Source: Bordetella genomosp. 1
Lineage (GTDB): Bacteria; Pseudomonadota; Gammaproteobacteria; Burkholderiales; Burkholderiaceae_B
NCBI RefSeq assembly: GCF_002261335.1
Contig: NZ_NEVL01000003.1
Span: 372,001 to 436,000 of the forward strand
Reading direction: 5' to 3'
DNA length: 64,000 nucleotides
Part shown: piece after piece, positions 35,653 through 43,361 of the stretch
Layout of the letters: each line of letters starts with the position of its first letter
How positions within the stretch are numbered: position 1 is the stretch's first letter
The notes under the pieces: generated by a model
The model's input: the letters and a program-made list of their open reading frames with translations, nothing else
Database searches by the model: none
What the model was told of the DNA's origin: nothing
Position numbers and translations under genes: made by a program

Positions 35653-36633
35653 TCAGCGTGCGTTCTTCAGGCCGGCCTTGTCGATCACGGCAATCCACTT
35701 TTCGCGGTCGGCCTGGTAATAGCGGGTGAACGCCGCGGGGCTGAAGTCCGACAGCGCATAGCCCTGGGCCACCAGCTTCTCGCGGACGTCGGGCAGCTCG
35801 AGCACGCGCCGCACCTCGGCGTTGATCTTCTCGACCATGGCGGGCGGCGTGCCCGCCGGGGCGATCAGGCCGAGCCAGGTCGATACCTCGAAGTCCTTCA
35901 ACCCGGCCTCCGACACGGTGGGCAGCTGGGGCGCGAAGGCGGCGCGCTGCGTGCTGGTCACGGCCAGGGCGCGCAGTCGCTTGTCCTGGATGTAGGGCAG
36001 GGCGGTGGAGGCGTTGGCGAACATGAACGGCAGGCGCTCGGCCAGCATCTCCGTGATGCAGGCCTGTTCGCCGGCGAACGGAATGCTGTGCAACTCGATG
36101 CCGGCGGTCTGCGCGAACAACACGGCGGTCATGTAGGGCGAGGTGCCGATGCCGCCCGAGCAAAAGTCGATCTCGTTGGGCTTGGCCTTGGCCTGGGCGA
36201 TCAGCTCGGGCACCGAATTCGCCTTGAGCAGCGGGCCGGCCAGGAGCACCTGCGGCGCGCTGCCGATCAGCGCCACGCCGGTGAAGTCCTTGAGCGGATC
36301 GAAGCTGGTCACGTTCTGCAGCGTGGGCGCCACGGCGATGGCGGTCTGGCTCGCGAGCAGCAGCGTGGCGCCATCGGGCCGTGCGCGCGCCACGTACTGC
36401 GCCGCGATCACCGAGGCCGCGCCGTTCTTGTTTTCGATCATGACCGCGCGGCCGTCCACCTTCATGTGTTGCGCCACGATGCGCGCCACGGTGTCGGGCG
36501 CGCCGCCCGGCGGGGCGCCAACCACGACGCGGATCGCGCCACCCGGCGCCTCCGGTTCGGCGTGGGCCGGCGCGGCCAGGGCGGCCGTCAGGCCGGCGGC
36601 GCACAACAGGGAAAGCAGCTTGCGTTGCGACAT
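35653..36633 (-). CDS. Bug-type tripartite tricarboxylate transporter substrate-binding protein
   Basis: A 326-residue periplasmic receptor. Residues 1-25 are a Sec signal peptide ending AHAE. IRVVVGAPPGGAPDTVARIVA near 34 is the family's ligand-loop signature, followed by VIENKNGAAS and PLKDFTGVALIG; the C-terminus ends with the usual WIAVIDKAGLK helix. Bug proteins bind di- and tricarboxylates, aromatic acids or nicotinate for TctAB-type carriers. No TctA/TctB genes are next to it, which is common for the expanded Bug families of Alcaligenaceae. It probably delivers a substrate for the hydrolase gene downstream. Confidence 0.92.
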   Translation of the reverse strand: MSQRKLLSLLCAAGLTAALAAPAHAEPEAPGGAIRVVVGAPPGGAPDTVARIVAQHMKVDGRAVMIENKNGAASVIAAQYVARARPDGATLLLASQTAIAVAPTLQNVTSFDPLKDFTGVALIGSAPQVLLAGPLLKANSVPELIAQAKAKPNEIDFCSGGIGTSPYMTAVLFAQTAGIELHSIPFAGEQACITEMLAERLPFMFANASTALPYIQDKRLRALAVTSTQRAAFAPQLPTVSEAGLKDFEVSTWLGLIAPAGTPPAMVEKINAEVRRVLELPDVREKLVAQGYALSDFSPAAFTRYYQADREKWIAVIDKAGLKNAR

Positions 36634-36725
36634 GGTCTCCTCACTGAAGTGAGCGCCGCCAGGCGCTGCGGGCGGGCCCGGCGCTGGCGTGCATCGTTAT
36701 GTGCGGCAAGTGTCGGACGGATCCA

Positions 36726-36755
36726 TTGATATGATCAAATATATAAATTGCGTTG
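36726..36755. promoter_or_regulatory. AT-rich palindromic operator/promoter region of Bug operon and LysR
   Basis: TTGATATGATCAA (36726-36738) is a perfect 5+3+5 palindrome, followed directly by the near-palindrome CAAATATATAAATTG. This is a sharp AT-rich patch in otherwise GC-rich DNA and lies in the 163-base gap between the divergent Bug and LysR genes. It is a good candidate for the LysR binding site and promoter elements. Confidence 0.5.
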
Positions 36756-36796
36756 TTTCATATGGGAAGCGATATGACGTGTCACGGGAAGCCGGC

Positions 36797-37726
36797 ATGA
36801 ATCAACGGGAGATGTCGCTGTTCGAGGCCGTGGCCCGCACGGGCTCGGTGACGCTGGCCGCGGCGGCGACGCGGATGTCGCAACCGGCCGCCAGCGCCAT
36901 GCTCAAAGCCCTCGAAAACAAGCTCGGCTTCGCGCTGTTCACCCGCGAGAAGCGCCGGCTCGCGCTGACCGCCGAGGCGCGCATGCTGTTGCCCGAGATC
37001 GTGACCGCGCTGGCCGCGATGGACAACGCGGAGCGCATGGCGGCCAGCATGCGCGGCAGCGGCCGGCTGCGGCTGCAGGTGGGCGCGGTGGCCGCCGTGG
37101 GCGCCAGCATCCTGCCCGGCGCCATCGCGCGCGTGCAGGCGCAGGATCCCGGGCTGCGGGTGTCGGTGCGCACCGACATGACGCTGGGCGTGGCGGGGTT
37201 GGCGGCCGACGAGCGCATCGACATCGGCGTGGTGATCGGCAACGCCGTGCTGCCCAACGTCGGCCAGCGCACGCTGGGCCGGCTCGGCATCAACGCGGTG
37301 ATGCGCGCGGACCATGCGCTGGCGGCGCGCGCTACGCTGTCGCTTGGCGAGCTGGCGCGGGTGCCCTACATCTCGCTCAGCCGCCACCTCCAGGTCGGCG
37401 CGCTCACCGCGCAGCATTTCGACGCGGCGCAGCTCGTGTTCGAGCCGGTGATCGAGGTCAACCAGTATTCGGCGGCCTGCGCCTTCGCCGAGCGCGGGCT
37501 GGGCGTGGCGATCCTCGACAGCCTGAGCGGCCTGTACGCGCGGCGCCACGGCCTGCACGTGGTGCCGGTGGCGATCGAGCGCACGCTGTCGTTGGACATC
37601 GTGTGGCCCCTCAATCGCGGCATGGGCCGCGCCGCGCGGCAGCTCGAGGCCGGCCTGGCCGAGGAACTGGCCGCGCTGGGCGCGCCCGACGCCGCAGGCC
37701 CTCAGGCGGCGGGCAGGGTGCCGTAG
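36797..37726 (+). CDS. LysR-family transcriptional regulator
   Basis: A 309-residue LysR regulator. I took the ATG at 36797 (MNQREMSLFEAVARTGSVTLAAAATRMSQPAAS), which begins at the HTH domain and follows a GGGAAG site; the longer frame from 36689 runs through the AT-rich promoter. The effector domain starts near 90. It is divergent from the Bug receptor/amidohydrolase operon and very likely controls it in response to the imported acid. Its 3' end overlaps the convergent nitronate monooxygenase gene by 25 bases. Confidence 0.9.
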   Translation: MNQREMSLFEAVARTGSVTLAAAATRMSQPAASAMLKALENKLGFALFTREKRRLALTAEARMLLPEIVTALAAMDNAERMAASMRGSGRLRLQVGAVAAVGASILPGAIARVQAQDPGLRVSVRTDMTLGVAGLAADERIDIGVVIGNAVLPNVGQRTLGRLGINAVMRADHALAARATLSLGELARVPYISLSRHLQVGALTAQHFDAAQLVFEPVIEVNQYSAACAFAERGLGVAILDSLSGLYARRHGLHVVPVAIERTLSLDIVWPLNRGMGRAARQLEAGLAEELAALGAPDAAGPQAAGRVP

Positions 37727-38856
37727 AGCAGGTGGTCGATCAGCTCGCGCACCGAGCGCATGGCCTTGCCGAACGGCAAGGTCGACGCGCCGCGAAAGAA
37801 CAGGCCCCGGCCGACGTCGCCGCGCAAGGCGGCCGCGAGCTTGAGGTCGATGCAGAACTGGCCGAACCGGGCGATGCCGTCGCGCAGGCCGCAGGTGCTG
37901 AGGCAATCCATGCGCTGGCTGCAGCGGCGCGGGTCATTGCGCGTGCCGGCCTGCAGCGCGGCTTCCTGTTTGAGATAGCGCGCCAGCCAGGGCGTATTCA
38001 CGGCGCGCGCCGGCAGGCCCGCCACGCTGACGAACTCGGCCATCTGTTCGGGCTCCGCGTCGATCAGCACGCGCTTGAAGTTCTCGTGCGCGTCGCCTTC
38101 CTGCGTCACCGCGAATGCGGTGCCCACCTGCACGGCGTCGGCACCATGCGAGAGCCAGTGCCGCACCTGGTCGTGACTGCCCACGCCGCCCGCCACGATG
38201 AGCCGGGGTGCGTCCTTGCCCAGGCCCAGGTCGCGGAAAACCTGCAGACAATCGCCCAGCACCCGTGCGAAATCGAAGCGCGCGTCTTGGAGGTCTTCGA
38301 TGCGCGCCGCGCCCAGATGCCCGCCCGCATGTCCCGGATGCTCGATCACCACCGCCTCGGCCACGCGGCCTTTCTTGAGCCACTTGCGCAGCACGGCGGC
38401 CACGCCGCGCGCTTCCGACAGGATCGGAATGAGCGCGACCTTCGGATGGTCGGCCGTGAGCTCGGGCAGGTCCATCGGCAGGCCCGCGCCCATCACGATG
38501 GCGTGGGCGCCGCTGTCGCAGGCCTGGCGCACGAGCGCCGCGTTGTCGCGCACGGCCTTCATCACGTTCACGGCGACCAGGCCCTGGCCCTCGGCCAGCG
38601 CGAGCGCGGCGCGGATCTCGCGGTCGAGCGCCTCGCGATTGGCGGCGTCGATCAGGTCGCGGTCACGGCAGCGCAGCGTGCGCTCGAGCAGGTCGGGATG
38701 GTGGTGGCGCAGATCGACGCTGGCGATCGTGCCGACGGCGTTCTGGCGTGCGACGGCGCCGGCCAGGCGGTGGGCCGACACGCCCACGCCCATGCCGCCC
38801 TGGACAATGGGAAGCAGGTCGCGGCCGGCCAGACGCAGGGAGTTCGGGCGGTTCAT
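37702..38856 (-). CDS. nitronate monooxygenase / 2-nitropropane dioxygenase family protein
   Basis: A 384-residue FMN TIM-barrel enzyme. PIVQGGMGVGVS near residue 16 binds FMN. VIEHPGHAGGH near 190, IVAGGVGSHDQV near 240 and AVQVGTAFAVTQE near 262 are the remaining family blocks. A C-terminal cysteine-bearing region (RRCSQRMDCLSTCGLRD) is extra to classical nitronate monooxygenases and occurs in a subgroup seen near anaerobic nrd genes. ATG at 38856 follows GGAGG. It ends the nrdD-nrdG operon, an odd place for an oxygen-using enzyme, so the true reaction may differ. Confidence 0.8.
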   Translation of the reverse strand: MNRPNSLRLAGRDLLPIVQGGMGVGVSAHRLAGAVARQNAVGTIASVDLRHHHPDLLERTLRCRDRDLIDAANREALDREIRAALALAEGQGLVAVNVMKAVRDNAALVRQACDSGAHAIVMGAGLPMDLPELTADHPKVALIPILSEARGVAAVLRKWLKKGRVAEAVVIEHPGHAGGHLGAARIEDLQDARFDFARVLGDCLQVFRDLGLGKDAPRLIVAGGVGSHDQVRHWLSHGADAVQVGTAFAVTQEGDAHENFKRVLIDAEPEQMAEFVSVAGLPARAVNTPWLARYLKQEAALQAGTRNDPRRCSQRMDCLSTCGLRDGIARFGQFCIDLKLAAALRGDVGRGLFFRGASTLPFGKAMRSVRELIDHLLYGTLPAA

Positions 38857-38918
38857 GGGCGCCTCCGGGAAAGCGGTTGCGGGCGCAACGGGCCCGGGCT
38901 GATCGTGCTGGGGATGTG

Positions 38919-39686
38919 TCATCGGCATTCGAAGGTGGGGAAGAGGGCACGCAGCGCGTGCTGCATGGGCGTGCTCAGGCGCGCCGGCGCGGCGCGGGTG
39001 GCGTCGGTTCTTGCGTTCTGTACGGCAAAGCGGCGCACGCCCCGGCCGGACAGCTCGGTGGCGAGCGCCAGCAGGCGGGGTTCGTCGAGCCAATCGGGAT
39101 GCCAGGTGATGCGGCATTCGGCGTCGCAGCCGCTCGCAAGCAGGTGCGCCAGGCTCTGCACGGCGGGCCCGGCGCTGTTGCGCCGGCCGGTGATCGCGTC
39201 GTAGCCGGCGGCGTCCGCCTTGATGTCCAGGCCGACCCAGTCCAACGCGGGCAGCAGGGCGGCCAGGCGCGCCGGATAGATGCCGGCCGTGTGCAGGCCG
39301 ATGCGAAAACCCAGCGCGCGCGCCGTGTCGACCATCTCGTAGAGGCGCGGTTCGGACAGCGGTTCGCCGCCGGAGAACACGACGCCGTCGAGCAGCCCCC
39401 GGCGCGTGGCCAGGAAGCGTTGGACGTCGCGCCAGTCGTAGTCGGCGCCGCGCGTCTGCAGCGCCGGATTGTGGCAATAGTGGCAGCGCCAGGGGCACCC
39501 GGCGATGAAGACGACGGCCGAGAGGGTGCCGGGCCAGTCTGCCGTGGAGAAGGGCGTGAAGCCGCCGATCGCGGGCGCGTGGCGCGGCAGCGGTCGGGTG
39601 GCCGGGCAGGGCGGCGAAGCCAGCGCACGCCGCGGCCCCGCCACCGGGCGCTCAGCGAGGCTGTTCGACGAAGAAGCGGCGTTCAT
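38919..39686 (-). CDS. nrdG: anaerobic ribonucleoside-triphosphate reductase activating protein (NrdG)
   Basis: A 255-residue radical SAM enzyme. CPWRCHYC near residue 64 supplies the three cysteines of the 4Fe-4S cluster. GGFTPFSTADWPGTLSAVVF precedes it, and VVFSGGEPLSEP and DIKADAAGYDAITG complete the radical SAM core. It uses SAM to create the glycyl radical on the reductase. The annotated ATG overlaps the radical-domain gene by 35 bases; a GTG at 39644, just past that gene's stop, is an alternative start that would remove 14 unconserved residues. Confidence 0.9.
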   Translation of the reverse strand: MNAASSSNSLAERPVAGPRRALASPPCPATRPLPRHAPAIGGFTPFSTADWPGTLSAVVFIAGCPWRCHYCHNPALQTRGADYDWRDVQRFLATRRGLLDGVVFSGGEPLSEPRLYEMVDTARALGFRIGLHTAGIYPARLAALLPALDWVGLDIKADAAGYDAITGRRNSAGPAVQSLAHLLASGCDAECRITWHPDWLDEPRLLALATELSGRGVRRFAVQNARTDATRAAPARLSTPMQHALRALFPTFECR

Positions 39687-39819
39687 TGAACTCGCCTTGC
39701 TTGCCGGTGTTGAAGGACGACACCGGCCGGTGATAGCCCATCACGCGGGTCCAGACTTCGCAGCGCACGCGCTGGCTGTCGTCGAGCGCGGGCTTGGGGG
39801 TGTTGACGCAGGTATTCAT
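39652..39819 (-). CDS. separate glycyl-radical domain of class III ribonucleotide reductase (split NrdD)
   Basis: A 55-residue protein beginning MNTCVNTPKP. The segment CEVWTRVMGYHRPV at residues 20-33, followed by SSFNTGKQGEFNERRFF, is the glycyl-radical motif that normally ends NrdD; Gly28 in RVMGY is the expected radical site. Here the domain has its own start codon, preceded by AAGGAG at good spacing, lies 52 bases after the nrdD stop and is in a different frame, so it is not made by simple readthrough. It must assemble with the large NrdD chain to give an active reductase. The gene is short enough to be missed by gene callers. Confidence 0.88.
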   Translation of the reverse strand: MNTCVNTPKPALDDSQRVRCEVWTRVMGYHRPVSSFNTGKQGEFNERRFFVEQPR

Positions 39820-39871
39820 GGATGGAGCTCCTTGAAAGAACGCGGGCGCACGGCCCGCGCGTGGTGGCGCG

Positions 39872-41878
39872 CTACGCGGCCGCGCAGCACGCGGTTTGCC
39901 GGGCCAGCAGCTCCCCGTCGCACTTGGGGCAGAACTCGTGGTGGCCGGAGAGATAGCCGTGCACCGGGCAGATCGAGAATGTCGGGGTGACGGTGATGTA
40001 CGGCAGGCGGAAGTTCGTCAGCGCGCGCCGCACCAGCGCCTTGCACGCGTCGGCCGACGAGACCGCCTCGTTCATGTAGAGGTGAAGGACGGTGCCGCCC
40101 GTGTACTTGCCTTGCAGCGTTTCCTGCAGCGCCAGCGCCTCGAACGGATCGTCGGTGTGGCCGACCGGCAGTTGGCTGGAGTTGGTGTAGTACGGCTGCG
40201 CCGCGGTGCCCGCCTGCAGGATCGCGGGATAGCGCTTGCGGTCCTCTCGCGCGAAACGGTAGGTGGTGCCCTCGGCCGGCGTGGCCTCGAGGTTGTAGAG
40301 ATGGCCGGTGGCCTCCTGGAACTCGGTCATGCGGGCGCGCACGTGGTCGAGCAGCCGCTCGGCCAGCGCCAGGCCTTCGGGCGTGGTGAGGTCGTGGGCG
40401 TCGCCGCTGAAGTTGCGCACCATCTCGTTGATGCCGTTCGCGCCGAGCGTGCTGAAGTGGTTGCGCAGGGTGCCCAGATAGCGGCGCGTGTAGGGATACA
40501 GGCCCTGGTCGATGTAGCGCTGCACCACCTTGCGCTTGGTCTCCAGCACGTCGCGGCCGAGCGCGAGCAGCCGATCGAGGCGGCGCAACAGGCCGGCCTC
40601 GTCGCCCGCGTGCAGAAAACCGAGCCGCGCGCAGTTGACCGTGACCACGCCCACCGAGCCGGTCTGTTCCGCCGAGCCGAACAGGCCGTTGCCGCGCTTG
40701 AGCAACTCGCGCAGGTCGAGCTGCAGGCGGCAGCACATCGAGCGCACCATGTGCGGCTCGAGGTCGGAGTTCAGGAAGTTCTGAAAGTAGGGCAGGCCGT
40801 AGCGGGCCGTCATCTCGAACAGCAGGGCGGTGTTGGGGTGGTCCCAATCGAAGTCGGGCGTGATGTTGTAGGTGGGGATAGGGAAGGTGAACGCGCGACC
40901 TTTGGCGTCGCCCTGCATCATGACCTCGATGTAGGCGCGGTTGATCATGTCCATCTCGGCCTGCAGGTCGCCGTAGCAGAACGGCATTTCCTCGCCGCCG
41001 ACATAGGGGATCTGCTCGCGCAGGTCGGCCGGGCAGGTCCAGTCGAACGTGAGATTGGTGAAGGGCGTCTGCGTGCCCCAGCGGCTCGGCACGTTGAGGT
41101 TGTAGATCAGCTCCTGCATGCACTGACGCACCGCTTCATAGCGCATGCCGTCGCGGCGGATGAAGGGCGCCATGTAGGTGTCGAACGAGCTGAACGCCTG
41201 CGCGCCGGCCCATTCGTTCTGCAGCGTGCCGAGGAAATTCACGATCTGGCCGATCGCCGCCGACATGTGGCGTGCCGGCGTCGCCTCGACCTTGCCGGGA
41301 ATGCCGTTGAAGCCTTCCACCAGCAGCTGGCGCAGCGACCAGCCGGCGCAGTAGCCGCTCAGCATGTCGAGATCATGGATGTGCAGGTCGCCATCGCGGT
41401 GGGCCTGGCCGGCTTCGGGTGCGAAGACGTTGGATAGCCAATAGTTGGCCGTGACCTTGCCCGCGACGTTGAGGATCAGGCCGCCGAGGCTGTAGCCCTG
41501 GTTGGCGTTGGCGTTCACGCGCCAGTCGCGCTGGTCCAGGTATTCCTCCATGGCGCTCTCCACGTCGACCATGGCGTGCTTCATGTCTCGCAGGCGGGCG
41601 TGCTGTTCGCGATAGACGATGTAGGCCCGCGCCGTGCGCCAGTAGCCCGCGCGCACCAGGGCTTCTTCAGCGGCATTCTGGATCGCTTCCACGTCGGGTA
41701 ACGGGGTCTGCGCCACCACCTCGACCACGTCCAGCGCCACGCGCCGCGCGGTCGCGAGTTCGAATTCCCCCGTAGCCGCCCCGGCCGCCGCCAGGGCAGT
41801 GACGATCTTCTCAGGCTCGAACGCCACGTTGCGACCGTCACGCTTGCGAATATGCTTCAGATTCATCGTGGGCACCAT
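39872..41878 (-). CDS. nrdD: anaerobic ribonucleoside-triphosphate reductase large chain lacking the radical domain (NrdD)
   Basis: A 668-residue chain. An ATP-cone (IRKRDGRNVAFEPEKIVTAL) occupies about residues 8-95. The catalytic ten-stranded barrel follows, with VNCARLGFL and GINEMVRNFSGDAHDL among conserved blocks. The C-terminus has the zinc site CPVH (637-640) and CPKC (650-653), then stops at residue 668 without the glycyl-radical motif, which is encoded by the next gene. E. coli NrdD is 712 residues, matching this chain plus the 55-residue partner. ATG at 41866 is an alternative start. An FNR-type box lies upstream. It makes deoxynucleotides without oxygen. Confidence 0.92.
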   Translation of the reverse strand: MVPTMNLKHIRKRDGRNVAFEPEKIVTALAAAGAATGEFELATARRVALDVVEVVAQTPLPDVEAIQNAAEEALVRAGYWRTARAYIVYREQHARLRDMKHAMVDVESAMEEYLDQRDWRVNANANQGYSLGGLILNVAGKVTANYWLSNVFAPEAGQAHRDGDLHIHDLDMLSGYCAGWSLRQLLVEGFNGIPGKVEATPARHMSAAIGQIVNFLGTLQNEWAGAQAFSSFDTYMAPFIRRDGMRYEAVRQCMQELIYNLNVPSRWGTQTPFTNLTFDWTCPADLREQIPYVGGEEMPFCYGDLQAEMDMINRAYIEVMMQGDAKGRAFTFPIPTYNITPDFDWDHPNTALLFEMTARYGLPYFQNFLNSDLEPHMVRSMCCRLQLDLRELLKRGNGLFGSAEQTGSVGVVTVNCARLGFLHAGDEAGLLRRLDRLLALGRDVLETKRKVVQRYIDQGLYPYTRRYLGTLRNHFSTLGANGINEMVRNFSGDAHDLTTPEGLALAERLLDHVRARMTEFQEATGHLYNLEATPAEGTTYRFAREDRKRYPAILQAGTAAQPYYTNSSQLPVGHTDDPFEALALQETLQGKYTGGTVLHLYMNEAVSSADACKALVRRALTNFRLPYITVTPTFSICPVHGYLSGHHEFCPKCDGELLARQTACCAAA

Positions 41879-41954
41879 ATGTAGTTGGTGAGAGCCAATC
41901 TATCACCACATATAGCGCCCCACACGATTCAATCGCGCGCGCATCCCGTCCCAC

Positions 41955-41968
41955 TTGACGTGCATCAA
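41955..41968. promoter_or_regulatory. FNR/ANR box upstream of nrdD
   Basis: TTGACGTGCATCAA matches the FNR consensus TTGAT-N4-ATCAA in nine of ten defined positions. Its centre is about 83 bases upstream of the nrdD start at 41878 (95 from 41866), so anaerobic activation of the nrdD operon is expected. Confidence 0.7.
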
Positions 41969-42002
41969 ACCCACCCCCGGCAGCTCGCACCGTCCCACCC
42001 AA

Positions 42003-42567
42003 AACAAAGGTGTCAGACTGCATTTATCTGCATAGCCCCGAACCAAACAAAGGTGTCAGACTGCATTTGTCCGTGCGGGCGCATTCCAAACAAAGACAAA
42101 GGTGTCAGACTGCATTTTCCGGTGCAGGCCAGGGGCCGAGGAAAGGTGTCAGACTGCAATTTTTGGGACTGCCGGCGGGCTGTAAATGCAGTCTGACTCC
42201 ATTGTTTTGCGTGTCGAGCCGTTGGACTCGCGATTGGCGGGAGCCGGGAATGGCTCTTGGAGACGTCGTGGGCGTTGCAGCGAGATGCGGCTGCGGAATG
42301 CGGCCGTGGCGTTGCCGCGATTGCGCGATACGCCGAAGGATTGCGGTGTGATGCGTGGTGAGCAGGATCAGCACCGCTTGCCGGCAGGCATTGACGCAGC
42401 GCGATCAGGAGGAGCAACTGCGCAGATCATGGAGTACGCGACTGACGGCGCATCGGAAAATGCAGTCTGACTCCATTGTTGGGTTCGCGCCTGCGCAGAT
42501 AAATGCAGTCTGACACCTTTGTTTGGGCGGCCGGCGGCGCGAAAAATGTAGTCTGACACCTTTGTTT
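42003..42567. repeat. intergenic repeat cluster 4 (eight copies, 4 direct then 4 inverted)
   Basis: Largest cluster of the same element. Direct copies: 42003-42025, 42046-42068, 42096-42118 and 42141-42164. Inverted copies: 42184-42207, 42457-42480, 42500-42524 and 42542-42567. Two inverted copies (42184, 42457) carry GACTCCATTG in place of GACACCTTTG, a shared variant suggesting they duplicated from each other. The 249 bases between 42208 and 42456 are unique sequence with no gene. The whole lies between the divergent nrdD and PRC-barrel genes. Confidence 0.92.
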
Positions 42568-42644
42568 TGGATTGCGAGGTACGAGGGGTAAGAAGCTTGG
42601 TGGGATGGGTCGAGATCGTCTTCTGCTCCCAGGGACGAAATGCG

Positions 42645-42660
42645 CATAATGTATATTATG
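42645..42660. promoter_or_regulatory. AT-rich palindrome upstream of PRC-barrel gene
   Basis: CATAATGTATATTATG has perfect 6-base arms (CATAAT / ATTATG) around GTAT, in a GC-rich setting, 246 bases before the PRC-barrel start. Candidate regulator binding site or promoter for the long leader (42568-42905), in which I see no gene. Confidence 0.4.
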
Positions 42661-42905
42661 TAAAGTAGAGGTTGGACGTTGCGGAGGGATGGATTGGGGA
42701 TTCGGCCTGCTCCGTCTGCTGTCCGGCTGGTACTTCAATGCGCCCTGGTCTGCCTGGTCATGCCGTCGTCCTTACGGTTCGGGTCCGGCGCTTGCTCTGG
42801 GCAGTTTTGCCGGCGTGCGATTCGGGGTGCTGCCTCGATCGTTGCGCGGCATTGGTCAGCCTTTGGCTGCTATCGCGTGCCTTGACCCTGCCCAGGGAGA
42901 TCATC

Positions 42906-43319
42906 ATGCAAATAACCTCCAGCGTTTCCCGGAATGCCGTGCGCCGCTGCGCGCTTGCCCTCGTCGTGGCGTTCGCCGTGCCGGGTGGCGCGGCGATGGC
43001 GCAAGGCGCGCCGCAGTCCATCACCGCCAAGCGCGTTGACGTGGTCGAGCTGGCCACGGGCTACCGCGCCTCCAAGTTGATCGGCGCCGAGGTGATGAAC
43101 GGCGACAAGGACCAGATCGGGACGGTCGACGACGTGATCGTGAGCCCGGCGCAGGAGCCGTATGCCATTTTGTCCGTAGGCGGCTTCCTCGGCATCGGCA
43201 CCCGGCTCGTCGCGGTGCCCTTCAAGGATCTGCAGGTGGCCGACAAGCGGCTGCGGATGGACGGTGCGACCAAGGACAGCCTGCGCGCCCTGCCTGAGTT
43301 CCGCTACGCGAAGGACTGA
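42906..43319 (+). CDS. exported PRC-barrel domain protein
   Basis: A 137-residue protein. Residues 1-33 form a Sec signal peptide ending AMAQG. The rest (YRASKLIGAEVMNGDKDQIGTVDDVIVSPAQEPYAILSVGGFLGIGTRLVAVPFKDLQV) is a PRC-barrel, a small beta-barrel with a conserved IGxVDD motif used as a docking or stress-related module. GGGAGA precedes the ATG at 42906. It is the only gene after repeat cluster 4 and stands alone, convergent with the PepSY gene. Function unknown. Confidence 0.87.
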   Translation: MQITSSVSRNAVRRCALALVVAFAVPGGAAMAQGAPQSITAKRVDVVELATGYRASKLIGAEVMNGDKDQIGTVDDVIVSPAQEPYAILSVGGFLGIGTRLVAVPFKDLQVADKRLRMDGATKDSLRALPEFRYAKD

Positions 43320-43361
43320 CGCCGTTTCGATTCGGCGGCCTCGTCGGGCGCGGCGTCGCCA

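Noticed and set aside
24280-42567. CRISPR array interpretation of the repeat clusters
   Set aside because: Spacers vary from 1 to 249 bases, repeats occur in both orientations within a cluster, and no cas genes are present.
42010-42647. Several short frames in repeat cluster 4 with QRCQTAF or MSDCIF peptides
   Set aside because: All derive from the repeats and have no independent coding signal.
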